From a virus: a stretch of 41,600 nucleotides of DNA. The position numbers were made by a program, and so were the translations under genes. Each line of letters starts with the position of its first letter. Position 1 is the stretch's first letter. Where the stretch lies: IMG/VR virus record IMGVR_UViG_3300027754_000191, positions 1 to 41,600 of that record. One strand, given 5' to 3'. The notes beneath the pieces are model-generated. The model saw only the letters and a program-made list of their open reading frames with translations, ran no database searches and was not told the origin of the DNA. Shown one piece after another: positions 30,133 through 37,311 of the stretch.

Positions 30133-30767
30133 TGCGATTGCTCAACAAATTGTATGGCAAAGACGGCCCAATTTGGATAGCACCGGCGACACTGTTTATA
30201 TGCTTCTTGATACCTGGGTTGATGGTATTAACACCATGGCGCCAATATGCAGTTACTGCTGCCTGGTCTGTGCAGCTTACATTTGTGACCATTGGATTTG
30301 TGTGGATATCATGGCGACGCAGGATCAAACCATGGATATGCCGTTGGTTGGTCAAACAGATGTTCCCCAACGGTGCACGGTCATTATCGGGTGGCACACA
30401 GCCAGTAGCAAGCACATCTGGCAACCTCTGCGGCGCAGGTGGGCAGAATCATCCTCCCATGACCAAGACTTGGCAAGAGCTTTTTGACGATTGGCCTGAT
30501 CGCAGCATGCGAATTGTTGCCAACAAGGACAACATACGTGCCATAAAAGAAGTCATGTTCTTTGGCTATTTTGCACCACTGGAATCGTGGTGCGAACGCA
30601 ATTTCAGCAGTGCATTCTACCTGTGGTCAGACGAGACTGCCATCAAGCTGATCATCCCTGATGCCAACGACCGCATGCTGTGGATGCTGACCTGGAATCA
30701 GGGACTGCCTGCCCCTGGCGAACTAGATGAAGTTATGCGAATAGTGATCTCTGCAGATTATGGTTGA
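30129..30767 (+). CDS. Membrane-anchored protein with soluble C-terminal domain
   Basis: The 212-aa protein has two hydrophobic segments (IWIAPATLFICFLIPGLMVL, residues 15-34, and AVTAAWSVQLTFVTIGFVW, 41-59), a basic stretch, then a low-complexity linker (about 80-110) and a soluble domain. That domain begins at an internal Met with MTKTWQELFDDWPD and contains LESWCERNFSSAFYLW and MLWMLTWNQG, resembling the 11932 and 32458 proteins. It looks like a fusion of a small membrane protein with that domain, or two genes merged. ATG 30129 or 30132 may be used. Function unknown. Confidence 0.6.
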   Translation: MMRLLNKLYGKDGPIWIAPATLFICFLIPGLMVLTPWRQYAVTAAWSVQLTFVTIGFVWISWRRRIKPWICRWLVKQMFPNGARSLSGGTQPVASTSGNLCGAGGQNHPPMTKTWQELFDDWPDRSMRIVANKDNIRAIKEVMFFGYFAPLESWCERNFSSAFYLWSDETAIKLIIPDANDRMLWMLTWNQGLPAPGELDEVMRIVISADYG

Positions 30768-30791
30768 CGTTCCTGTAGACTGTGTTATGTA
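30764..30791 (+). promoter_or_regulatory. Promoter, 16-nt spacer
   Basis: GG-TTGACG (30764-30769), 16 nt, TATGTA (30786-30791) preceded by TGTGT. The leader to ATG 30825 is about 27 nt and contains AAGGGAA. Confidence 0.65.
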
Positions 30792-30824
30792 TAGTGTATG
30801 TTGTGTGCACAAGGGAACCGCGCT

Positions 30825-31016
30825 ATGAAGTTTGTCATAGTACAAAGCAGCAAGCTAGAAAAGATCGCCGAAGCCCACAGCTTTACTGGGGGCGAATACG
30901 GCGTGTGGTATCACAACGGTCAGATGGTAAGTTACCGGGAAGAATTTGACCGGGACGAAGATCGTTACTACTACGACTACTACGTCCGCGAAGACTTTGT
31001 ACTGAGCCAAGCCTAA
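30825..31016 (+). CDS. Acidic, Tyr-rich small protein
   Basis: This 63-aa product starts 6 nt after AAGGGAA. It contains EEFDRDEDRYYYDYYVREDF, extremely rich in Asp, Glu, Tyr and Arg. Acidic small phage proteins often bind host enzymes or mimic DNA, but nothing specific points to that here. Confidence 0.65.
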   Translation: MKFVIVQSSKLEKIAEAHSFTGGEYGVWYHNGQMVSYREEFDRDEDRYYYDYYVREDFVLSQA

Positions 31017-31032
31017 CTGGGAGATTGGGATC

Positions 31033-31419
31033 ATGGGAATCGCTCGCAAAAATGAAAATGGCGTCTATGTAACGTATGATAGCATCAGCTGTAGTCGTTA
31101 CAGCTTTGAAGGCACCGCCGAAAGTTTAAAGGCTTACATTGACTCTGTTGTTGAAGAAGCCAATTCCAAAGGTATGATTGGTGATGGTATCTTTGACATA
31201 AACATGAACCGCGGATTCTATGATGACTATGAATTAAACATTACGTATGAATTTTATCGAGTGGAAAACGATAAAGAACGTGCTACTCGTGAAAAAGCCG
31301 AAGCTGCTGAAAAAGATCGTAAAGCCAAAGATCGTAAGAAAGCTGCTGAAAAGCGCAAGCTGAAAGCTGATGCTGAGTATGCCGAATACGAACGGTTGAA
31401 AGCCAAGTTTGGGGATTGA
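31033..31419 (+). CDS. Protein with charged coiled-coil tail, 128 aa
   Basis: The N-terminal 80 residues form an alpha/beta domain (GVYVTYDSISCSRYSFEG ... YELNITYEFYRVEND). From residue 82 on there is an Ala/Lys/Glu/Arg coiled coil (RKAKDRKKAAEKRKLKADAE). The first half recalls a small phage family with an 'F-G-AE-L-AYID' helix. GGGAG precedes the start. Function unknown. Confidence 0.65.
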   Translation: MGIARKNENGVYVTYDSISCSRYSFEGTAESLKAYIDSVVEEANSKGMIGDGIFDINMNRGFYDDYELNITYEFYRVENDKERATREKAEAAEKDRKAKDRKKAAEKRKLKADAEYAEYERLKAKFGD

Positions 31420-31444
31420 CACTGTCTACCAGACTGTGTATACA
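31416..31444 (+). promoter_or_regulatory. Promoter for the second AAA+ gene
   Basis: TTGACA (31416-31421), 17 nt, TATACA (31439-31444). The leader carries GAAAGGAC just before ATG 31475. Confidence 0.6.
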
Positions 31445-31474
31445 GCACACAACACACACAGAAAGGACTACAAT

Positions 31475-32458
31475 ATGCAGGACGTTACTATTGTTGCAGG
31501 CAGTTACCGTAACCAGCCGCTGACCGATGTGCGCTGCATGTTGGTGCAGCCTATCAAGATGGGAAGCCGTGGTTGGTATGGCAACTTTCAAATACCGGGT
31601 ATGGGTAGCATTCGTGTGCAACTGCCCAGCGAATCTAGCTTGTCCTATCACGGCACGCTGAAGTCGCCAGAGTTGGCAGCTGCTGAAGAAATCACTGACG
31701 AGCAGATTGCCAAGCGTATTGAGGATCGATTCAACATTCTCAATGAGATCACTGCAGGGGTTGCGTCTGATACAGTGCGCAGTTTGATTGTCAGCGGTGC
31801 GCCTGGCATGGGCAAGAGCGTGGGCATCCAAAACATCTTGGATCGCGAGATGTCGCTGAACGGCATTGAATACAACAAGATCAGCGGCAGCATTGTCAGC
31901 GCATTCCAACTGTATCAAGTGTTGTTTGACAATGCAGAGCCCAACAGCGTGCTTATCCTCGATGACTGCGACAGCTTGCTGTTTGATTCAGACTGCGTTA
32001 ACTTGCTCAAAGCTGCGCTGGAAAGCGGCGACCGTCCGCGCATGGTTAGCTATAACAGCGAAAGCGTGGTCAAGCTGGGTATGCCCAAAACGTTTGAATT
32101 CAATGGTCGCGTGATTTTCATCACCAACTTGGATTTCCAACAGATCATTGACAAGGATCGCGGTGCTGCCAAGCACATCTCTGCACTGGTTGACCGTAGC
32201 TTGTATTTGGATCTCAGCATGCACACTCGGCGTGAGATCTGGTGCCGGGTTGAGACCATGGTTCGCAAGCATCGCATGCTCAAGTCGTTCTGCTTTGACG
32301 AGCCGGTTATCGACATGCTGTTGGATTATGTCAAGGAACGCCGCGATGATTTTCGTCGGCTAAGCTTGCGGACTGTGGTTCAGCTTGCGCAGTTTGCCAA
32401 AACCAGCCCCGACGGTTGGCGTCGCATGAGCGAAGCATTCCAGATCCGGCCGCGCTGA
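31475..32458 (+). CDS. AAA+ ATPase (second)
   Basis: The 327-aa protein has Walker A SGAPGMGKS (107-115), Walker B VLILDDCDS (D163, D164), sensor-1 RVIFITNLDF, and a C-terminal helical lid (RREIWCRVETMVRKHR onward). The first 70 residues are an extra domain with strands. D rather than E after the Walker B Asp may lower hydrolysis. Its role is unknown; T4-like phages often carry such ATPases. GAAAGGAC lies just upstream. Codon use is GC-rich and similar to the first AAA+ gene. Confidence 0.85.
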   Translation: MQDVTIVAGSYRNQPLTDVRCMLVQPIKMGSRGWYGNFQIPGMGSIRVQLPSESSLSYHGTLKSPELAAAEEITDEQIAKRIEDRFNILNEITAGVASDTVRSLIVSGAPGMGKSVGIQNILDREMSLNGIEYNKISGSIVSAFQLYQVLFDNAEPNSVLILDDCDSLLFDSDCVNLLKAALESGDRPRMVSYNSESVVKLGMPKTFEFNGRVIFITNLDFQQIIDKDRGAAKHISALVDRSLYLDLSMHTRREIWCRVETMVRKHRMLKSFCFDEPVIDMLLDYVKERRDDFRRLSLRTVVQLAQFAKTSPDGWRRMSEAFQIRPR

Positions 32459-32700
32459 TGGCAACCAAGTTAAGAACAGTTGAGGAAACAATCCGCTTGT
32501 TTCCTCATCATGTGCGGATCAAACCTGTAAAAGTAGCAGCCTACGGCCGTTCAAACATGCGCGAATGGTTTTCCGAGCATCAGATACGAGTGCACCATTT
32601 GTACGGCGATGCAGCAGATGTATATTGGGAGACAGGCTGGTCCAACTTTTACTTCAAACGCGACACGCATGCTGTACTTTTTAAATTAACGTGGCTATAA
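32458..32700 (+). CDS. Small protein of the WF/WC-E repeat family
   Basis: The ATG overlaps the ATPase stop (TGATG). The 80-aa product contains NMREWFSEHQIRVHH and ends VLFKLTWL, the same spacing as LIEWCEEH...LVLWKLRPEW in the 11932 protein. Function unknown. Confidence 0.6.
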   Translation: MATKLRTVEETIRLFPHHVRIKPVKVAAYGRSNMREWFSEHQIRVHHLYGDAADVYWETGWSNFYFKRDTHAVLFKLTWL

Positions 32701-32725
32701 TCTAGCTAAGTCCGGGAGATGTACG

Positions 32726-32884
32726 ATGAAACAATATGTGATTGCAGTCTATGAAGGTTTGATCAAGATTGGTCAACGAGTTGAATCAGATGCAAAAATT
32801 GCAGGATATATCTCTGATTGGTACAAGAGCCAAGGATATGAAACCCAGGTTCAGGTATTTGAATATGAGGGGAATGCACGATGA
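32726..32884 (+). CDS. Small unknown protein, 52 aa
   Basis: GGGAG lies 8 nt before the ATG. The product MKQYVIAVYEGLIKIGQRVE... is beta-alpha-beta with AKIAGYISDWYKSQGYETQVQVFEY. It overlaps the next gene in ATGA. Function unknown. Confidence 0.6.
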   Translation: MKQYVIAVYEGLIKIGQRVESDAKIAGYISDWYKSQGYETQVQVFEYEGNAR

Positions 32885-33072
32885 CATTGGTTAATCTTGA
32901 CGGATCATTTTTCAACGTGGATCGCATAGTAGCGATCACTCGCTGTAACAAGATTGGCCCAAGAGATACGACCTATATCTGGTTTAGTGCATGCGAAGAC
33001 GACTACTTCCAGGTAAACATGACACTTGACCAAGTGATTGATACTATCGCGGCCAAGGTTGCTGGACTGTGA
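32881..33072 (+). CDS. Small beta protein, 63 aa
   Basis: The product MTLVNLDGSFFNVDRIVAIT... has strands followed by a helix DQVIDTIAAKVAGL; it resembles a short phage family with a 'VNLDG--FNVD-I-AI' start. It overlaps the next gene in GTGA. No known role. Confidence 0.6.
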   Translation: MTLVNLDGSFFNVDRIVAITRCNKIGPRDTTYIWFSACEDDYFQVNMTLDQVIDTIAAKVAGL

Positions 33073-33341
33073 ACACTCACAGCCGGTTCTATGCAGTGGT
33101 TGACGCACTGAACAAGACAGAATACTATGTGTATCCGGGTGATATTGAACTTGGCGACGATAAGTGGATGCACAACGGCGTGCAGATTACCTTAAACCAA
33201 GACGGCACGGCGTGGAGCATTACTACCAACGAACTAGACGTGAGCATCCACGATAAATGGGGAGATACTATACTATTTGATCGCGGCACACCAGATGACT
33301 TAGAACGGCTATATGTACAAATGAGGTTAACGCATGGCTAA
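33069..33341 (+). CDS. Unknown 90-aa protein (GTG start)
   Basis: The GTG overlaps the upstream stop. The product (MNTHSRFYAVVDALNKTEYY...) is beta-rich with WMHNGVQITLNQDGTAWSITTNELDV. It overlaps the next ATG by 8 nt. Function unknown. Confidence 0.55.
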   Translation: MNTHSRFYAVVDALNKTEYYVYPGDIELGDDKWMHNGVQITLNQDGTAWSITTNELDVSIHDKWGDTILFDRGTPDDLERLYVQMRLTHG

Positions 33342-33660
33342 CTACACACCAGACAACTGGGTTGTTATCAAGTTTAAAGGTGACGACCCACACTATCGCG
33401 TGCTCGTTGGATGGTCGGGCGGCTACAGTGATGGTGATTCATGGCGCATGAACAGCGGCATCGTCAGGGTTGAAGAGACTGAACACGCATTCCTTTTCTA
33501 TGGTGCATCTGGATCTTGTTATGAAGGCCGCAAGACTGGATATTGCTTGCGCAAGAACAACGCATATATTTGGACGCAGCTGCAAGAACTGCACGGCGAC
33601 AAGGTTGAGATCATGCCAGAAACTACCGACTGGCTCAGCATGGATTGGATCATCAAATGA
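33334..33660 (+). CDS. Unknown 108-aa protein
   Basis: The product MANYTPDNWVVIKFKGDDPH... matches a small phage family I recall that starts with PDNWV-IK and has YRVLVGWSGGYSDGDSWRMNSGI. Three cysteines (SCYEGRKTGYC and others) are scattered. Function unknown. Confidence 0.65.
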   Translation: MANYTPDNWVVIKFKGDDPHYRVLVGWSGGYSDGDSWRMNSGIVRVEETEHAFLFYGASGSCYEGRKTGYCLRKNNAYIWTQLQELHGDKVEIMPETTDWLSMDWIIK

Positions 33661-33884
33661 TCATGTTTGAAACAGTGCTGAACCTGGTGGCTGGTGGTAT
33701 ACTAGGGTATCTCATAAGCGACACTGCTTACAAAGCATACGGTACGGACAGCACCAGAGGCTTACTTACGATCTTGGCTATACTGGCTTGCCTACTAGTG
33801 CACGTCATCGCATCGGAGCGCATACACAAGCAGAACTTTCTAAACATGTTGCGGTCTGAAATAGAGCAAGGAGCGATCCAATGA
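33657..33884 (+). CDS. Small membrane protein, two segments
   Basis: The 75-aa product (ATG 33657; 33663 is an alternative) has two hydrophobic helices (VLNLVAGGILGYLIS and LLTILAILACLLVHVIA), probably an inner-membrane hairpin with an acidic C terminus. Function unknown. Confidence 0.6.
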   Translation: MIMFETVLNLVAGGILGYLISDTAYKAYGTDSTRGLLTILAILACLLVHVIASERIHKQNFLNMLRSEIEQGAIQ

Positions 33885-34105
33885 TTAACAACTATGTGCG
33901 ATATCGAAACTGGTATTTCGAACATCAAGCACCGCATGAATGGCCACTTAGGCCGCAAGAAGCATTCAAGCAACACATCAACGCAATGACGCAGTACGAG
34001 CTGCTAGAAACGCTTGAAGGGTTCGGCGAAGAAGACAACGACGAATACGCGCCTGGGTCTGTACCTGAGAAACTGATGTTGGAGATGTTTGATGACGACG
34101 TTTAA
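33881..34105 (+). CDS. Acidic small protein, 74 aa
   Basis: GGAGCGATCC precedes the ATG. The product MINNYVRYRNWYFEHQAPHE... ends in a very acidic tail (GEEDNDEYAPGSV...MFDDDV). Function unknown. Confidence 0.6.
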   Translation: MINNYVRYRNWYFEHQAPHEWPLRPQEAFKQHINAMTQYELLETLEGFGEEDNDEYAPGSVPEKLMLEMFDDDV

Positions 34106-34484
34106 CGACTGGTTTGACGAGATTGAAGTGTTTAGTGCTCGGTCCGAACGGTTCTACGACGACTTTAACTCTAGAGAATCTGTGAGGATGACGCTTTGGC
34201 TCAAGGCTGCGTATGAACAAGGCAGCGAAAACGCAGCATCTGCTCGCGTTGAGCAGTTGGAAGCAGCGTGTTGGCGTATGCAAGAACAGCGCGATCGTGC
34301 TGTTGGCTGGCGCGACAGTGATCAACTGCGTGCAGACACTGCAGAAGCCAAGCTGGCAAAAGCTGTAGCTGCACTGCAAGAAATTGCCCAAGGTCCTTAT
34401 AAGGCTGAGCAAATGGCAGCATGGATTGACCGCACGATGTCTCAAACTAGTAGTGTGCTAGCTGAAATAAAGGCGAGTAAATGA
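34092..34484 (+). CDS. Ead/Ea22-like coiled-coil protein 1
   Basis: The 130-aa product starts 7 nt after GGAG. Residues 50-105 form a coiled coil (ASARVEQLEAACWRMQEQRD, then ADTAEAKLAKAVAALQEIAQ), the Ea22-like pattern found in many phages. It is one of three such proteins encoded in a row. Role unknown. Confidence 0.65.
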   Translation: MTTFNDWFDEIEVFSARSERFYDDFNSRESVRMTLWLKAAYEQGSENAASARVEQLEAACWRMQEQRDRAVGWRDSDQLRADTAEAKLAKAVAALQEIAQGPYKAEQMAAWIDRTMSQTSSVLAEIKASK

Positions 34485-34819
34485 TGAATGACCAAGAACT
34501 GATCGAACGTCTGCGGGAAGGTAAGGCTGAATACTTTGTGCAAACTTTTGCCGCCGACCGCATCGAGGAGTTGGTGAAAGAGCGGGATGAAGCCCGCATT
34601 GCTATAAACCAGATTGGTGAAGCAATGGGCGTTTTAGGAATTGTCCAATGCCTAGGTGACATTGTTGCCGAGGCCAAAAAGAGGTTTGCCAAGCTGGCCA
34701 AGGCGGTGGAGGCGCTGAAGTTTTACGCACCTCAAACTGTTGGCGGGATTACGTTTGTTGGTGGTGATGACGCAGGTAAACGTGCCAGCGCTGCACTAGC
34801 CGAACTGGAGAAGATGTGA
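34481..34819 (+). CDS. Ead/Ea22-like protein 2
   Basis: The 112-aa product has an N-terminal MNDQELIERLREGKAEYFVQ, a FAADRIEELVKERDEARIA helix and LAKAVEALKFYAPQT...KRASAALAEL, the usual Ea22-like C terminus. ATG 34481 or 34484. Start overlaps the upstream stop. Role unknown. Confidence 0.68.
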   Translation: MMNDQELIERLREGKAEYFVQTFAADRIEELVKERDEARIAINQIGEAMGVLGIVQCLGDIVAEAKKRFAKLAKAVEALKFYAPQTVGGITFVGGDDAGKRASAALAELEKM

Positions 34820-35157
34820 TGGGCGGCATGAGCCAATATTTGTTCAAGCTAGAAGCTGATTTGGACCTAGCCGAAGCCGAATGCAAGCGATTAACTGACG
34901 ACCGCGACTCGTGGAAAGATAAGTTCGAAAAATTAGAGCGAGAACGAGATGCGCTGCAACTCGTGCTGAAGTTCTATGAAGTAGATAATAAATCTACTCA
35001 CGCTATCCTAGCAAAGGCAGCAGCAGCACTGGATGAAGCAATTTATCTGCTTGATCCAGACGAGGAAGATATCGCTAAGGAAACTGGGCTGTATCGTATC
35101 GTGACTACTCGTGCTTTGATCGGGGATGTAAAATCTCTGTCTGACGACCTAAAATAG
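34819..35157 (+). CDS. Ead/Ea22-like coiled-coil protein 3
   Basis: This 112-aa product starts 8 nt after GGAG. It is a long coiled coil (LEADLDLAEAECKRLTDDRD... KLERERDALQLVL) followed by LAKAAAALDEAIYLLD. Similar to its two upstream neighbours in general form only. Role unknown. Confidence 0.65.
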   Translation: MGGMSQYLFKLEADLDLAEAECKRLTDDRDSWKDKFEKLERERDALQLVLKFYEVDNKSTHAILAKAAAALDEAIYLLDPDEEDIAKETGLYRIVTTRALIGDVKSLSDDLK

Positions 35158-35160
35158 TGG

Positions 35161-35188
35161 TTGACAGGCCCTATATCTATGTTATTGT
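35161..35188 (+). promoter_or_regulatory. Promoter, 16-nt spacer
   Basis: GG-TTGACA (35161-35166), 16 nt, TATTGT (35183-35188) preceded by TATGT. Predicted start about 35195; CGGAG in the leader serves ATG 35224. Confidence 0.75.
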
Positions 35189-35223
35189 ACGGTATAGAGC
35201 AAAACACACACGGAGCAAACAAG

Positions 35224-35493
35224 ATGGATATCAAGCAGATCAATGCCGCAATCCTCGCAGGCGACTTCAACATGGACGAGCTGCGCAGCATCTGGGACAC
35301 GGTCAAGCGTGCCAATCAGCGTGCTAGCTTGATGAAGGCTCGGGATTTCATCGTTGGCGACAAGGTCAAGTTCACTGACCGCGCTGGGCGCACCTATGAG
35401 GGCACTGTGTCCAAGGTTGCGATCAAGAACTTGGTCATTGCTACTCCGCTGGGTGCGTATCGCGTGCCTGCTAACATGCTCCAAGCAGCGTAA
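35224..35493 (+). CDS. Small protein with KOW/SH3-like barrel
   Basis: The 89-aa protein has an N-terminal helix pair (MDELRSIWDTVKRANQRASLM) and a C-terminal barrel (FIVGDKVKFTDRAGRTYEGTVSKVAIKNLVIAT...YRVPANML) resembling KOW or SH3 folds. It may bind RNA, ribosome or polymerase; there is no direct evidence. Similar proteins occur widely in T4-like phages by recollection. Confidence 0.7.
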   Translation: MDIKQINAAILAGDFNMDELRSIWDTVKRANQRASLMKARDFIVGDKVKFTDRAGRTYEGTVSKVAIKNLVIATPLGAYRVPANMLQAA

Positions 35494-35505
35494 GGATACG
35501 AGAAC

Positions 35506-35634
35506 ATGCATACACTTGCAGCTATGGTTGTTGGCGCAGTGATTGGCGCTGTTGTTATGGACTTCATGTGGGCCTGGCGCTTGGGTATTCCGCAGCGCAT
35601 GTGGTACCGTTACACTCAGCGCAACAAGGATTAA
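35506..35634 (+). CDS. Tiny membrane peptide, 42 aa
   Basis: AAGGATACG lies upstream. The product (MHTLAAMVVGAVIGAVVMDF...) is one membrane helix followed by WAWRLGIPQRMWYRYTQ. Next start follows after 1 nt. The aromatic, basic tail probably faces the cytoplasm. Function unknown. Confidence 0.6.
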   Translation: MHTLAAMVVGAVIGAVVMDFMWAWRLGIPQRMWYRYTQRNKD

Positions 35635-35635
35635 C

Positions 35636-36106
35636 ATGCCCAAGCTTTTTATCTTAATTGGCGTGCCCGGATCAGGTAAGAGCACTTGGATTCGGTCGCG
35701 CAATCATGATGCAGTCATAGCCAGCACAGATGACAAGATCGAAGCTGCAGCAGCTGCGCAGGGCAAGACCTACAACGAAGTGTTTGACGCTGAGATCAAA
35801 GCTGCTACTGCAGCTATGCGCGAAGATGTCAAGCAAGCTGTGCGAGACAAGCGCGACATCATCTGGGATCAAACCAACCTCACTGCCAAGACACGCCGCG
35901 GCAAGATGGGGCAGGTTCCCAAGAGCTATGAACGCATTGCACTGTTCTTTCCCACGCCTGATGGTGAGGAATTAGAGCGTCGATTGGCCGGCCGTCCTGG
36001 CAAGACAATTCCGGCACATGTGATGGCAAGCATGCTGGCAAGCTTGCAACCGCCCATGATCGACGAAGATTTTGACGCAATCTACGAGGTACCGGCACAG
36101 AGCTGA
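35636..36106 (+). CDS. Polynucleotide 5'-kinase-like P-loop kinase (PseT N-terminal domain-like)
   Basis: The 156-aa protein has the P-loop GVPGSGKST (9-17) at the N terminus, as in T4 Pnkp, an AVIASTDDKIEAAA acidic patch that could bind the 5'-OH end, IIWDQTNLTAKTRRGKM (Walker B-like strand then a basic lid), and a short C terminus. It lacks the HAD phosphatase domain, which appears as its own gene at 23713. Together they could do the T4 Pnkp end-healing job; alternatively this is a different small P-loop kinase. ATG 35636 follows the membrane peptide stop. Confidence 0.75.
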   Translation: MPKLFILIGVPGSGKSTWIRSRNHDAVIASTDDKIEAAAAAQGKTYNEVFDAEIKAATAAMREDVKQAVRDKRDIIWDQTNLTAKTRRGKMGQVPKSYERIALFFPTPDGEELERRLAGRPGKTIPAHVMASMLASLQPPMIDEDFDAIYEVPAQS

Positions 36107-36143
36107 CTGCCTCGTAGATCACAACACACAGTGAGATAGTATC

Positions 36144-36830
36144 GTGCCTCGAATCAAAGCATACAAGAACGCAGGAAAGATCATACCTGTAGCAGATGCC
36201 AAGATTGGTATTGCCTTCAAATGTCCATGGACTGGCAAGCTGTTTGGTGACAAGCGTGGCTATGTCGCGCACCTAAAAGTTCTCAGAGCTGATCGGATAC
36301 ATCGACAGATCCGTGTGAAACGCATGTCTCGCCTCAAAGAAGAGCTGTGGTCTCGCAGCGATTTTCACAGCGTGGTCAGTTGGATTGAGCTGCATCCAGA
36401 AGTGCTGTTTGATGCAGTCATGGACCGTGGTCATGAAGGGTGGGCTGATCGCAGGGCGCATCTGCGCAGTGACTTTTGGATCAAGATCACTTATCTAAAG
36501 ATGCAATACAGCGACAGCGTCAGCAACAGCCACAGCGCACCTAGGGGAAAACATACCAACTGGGGCGGCGCCAACAAAGACATTCCTCGCGGCTATCCTG
36601 GCTGGTCTGGACACATAGAATTCCAGCTTAGCCACGATCTGAGCTTTGGATCAGACATCCTCAAAACTCTGCGGATCCACACTGGGTCTGGCGGGGGTAC
36701 CAGCGGACAACGCTATGGATACGACGTGACTTTCTGGGCAGATGATTGGCCTGGTCTCAACATGATGCGTGCTCTGACTGATGGGTCTGAAAATACCGTG
36801 ATCTACGGTGAACCACGCTACTTTAAATAG
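36144..36830 (+). CDS. Unknown 228-aa protein (GTG start)
   Basis: The protein begins MPRIKAYKNAGKIIPVADA and has FKCPWTGKLFGDKRGYVAHLKVLR, reminiscent of a C2H2 finger but with only one Cys, so zinc binding is doubtful. The middle is helical and basic (HRQIRVKRMSRLKEELW). The C-terminal half (HIEFQLSHDLSFGSDILKTL...RYGYDVTFWADDWPGL) is beta-rich. Function unknown. It ends just before a long inverted repeat. Confidence 0.65.
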   Translation: MPRIKAYKNAGKIIPVADAKIGIAFKCPWTGKLFGDKRGYVAHLKVLRADRIHRQIRVKRMSRLKEELWSRSDFHSVVSWIELHPEVLFDAVMDRGHEGWADRRAHLRSDFWIKITYLKMQYSDSVSNSHSAPRGKHTNWGGANKDIPRGYPGWSGHIEFQLSHDLSFGSDILKTLRIHTGSGGGTSGQRYGYDVTFWADDWPGLNMMRALTDGSENTVIYGEPRYFK

Positions 36831-36834
36831 GGTG

Positions 36835-36878
36835 CTGCCAGCAATTTACAGATGCTAAATCACTGAAATTGCTGGCAG
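36835..36878 (+). repeat. Long inverted repeat without T tract
   Basis: CTGCCAGCAATTT (36835-36847) pairs perfectly with AAATTGCTGGCAG (36866-36878); after one bulged A three more pairs (CAG/CTG) form, leaving an 11-nt loop. On either strand there is no T tract after the stem (rightward an A-rich stretch follows), so it is not a standard intrinsic terminator. It lies between a stop codon and a promoter. Confidence 0.75.
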
Positions 36879-36898
36879 AAAAATGTGAAAAATAGTGG

Positions 36899-36926
36899 TT
36901 GACAGCACATACAGCTATGCTATTAT
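36899..36926 (+). promoter_or_regulatory. Promoter, 16-nt spacer
   Basis: GG-TTGACA (36899-36904), 16 nt, TATTAT (36921-36926) preceded by TATGC. Leader of about 28 nt with GGAG before ATG 36961. Possibly the strongest match in the window. Confidence 0.8.
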
Positions 36927-36960
36927 ACCAAAGTTGAAGCAAACACATTGGAGTTTACAC

Positions 36961-37311
36961 ATGGATAAGCTTTTTACGGTAGCTGGTTACAGCACGCACA
37001 ACAGTGAGACTAAGGTTCGTTTTGCCACCAGCATGGACCGTGTAAAGGTCCTCGCACGCAACGGGCATACAGACATCAAGCTGCAGGAATTGCCCCGTGC
37101 TATGACCAAGGCAGATGCAGTAGCGTATCTGGAATCTAGTGCTGTTGTGGCTCCTGCAGTTGCGGCTGAGATGCCCGATGCTGTAGCTGACGCTAGGGCC
37201 AAGAACCTCGAGACGATCCGCCGTGTGCATCAGCGCATGAAAGCTGCTGAAGCACGTAGCGGTTTGCGGGAAGAAGCCAAAGCGGAAGTGGAAGAGTTGG
37301 AATTCATCTGA
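36961..37311 (+). CDS. Conserved T4-like phage protein, TVAGYST/KVLARNGHTDI type
   Basis: The 116-aa product starts MDKLFTVAGYSTHNSETKVRF and continues DRVKVLARNGHTDIKLQELPRAMTKADAV, a sequence pattern I associate with a widespread small protein of marine T4-like phages. The C-terminal 50 residues form a charged helix. ATG 36961 is chosen for the promoter and GGAG. Function unknown. Confidence 0.75.
   Translation: MDKLFTVAGYSTHNSETKVRFATSMDRVKVLARNGHTDIKLQELPRAMTKADAVAYLESSAVVAPAVAAEMPDAVADARAKNLETIRRVHQRMKAAEARSGLREEAKAEVEELEFI

Noticed and set aside
31283-31918. Minus-strand ORF of 211 codons
   Set aside because: Antisense to two convincing plus-strand genes, including the second AAA+ ATPase with clear motifs.
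36144-36240. C2H2 zinc finger in the 36144 protein
   Set aside because: Only one Cys is present in the FKCPWTGKLF segment, so a metal site cannot be supported.
36835-36878. Intrinsic terminator
   Set aside because: Neither strand has a T tract after the stem.
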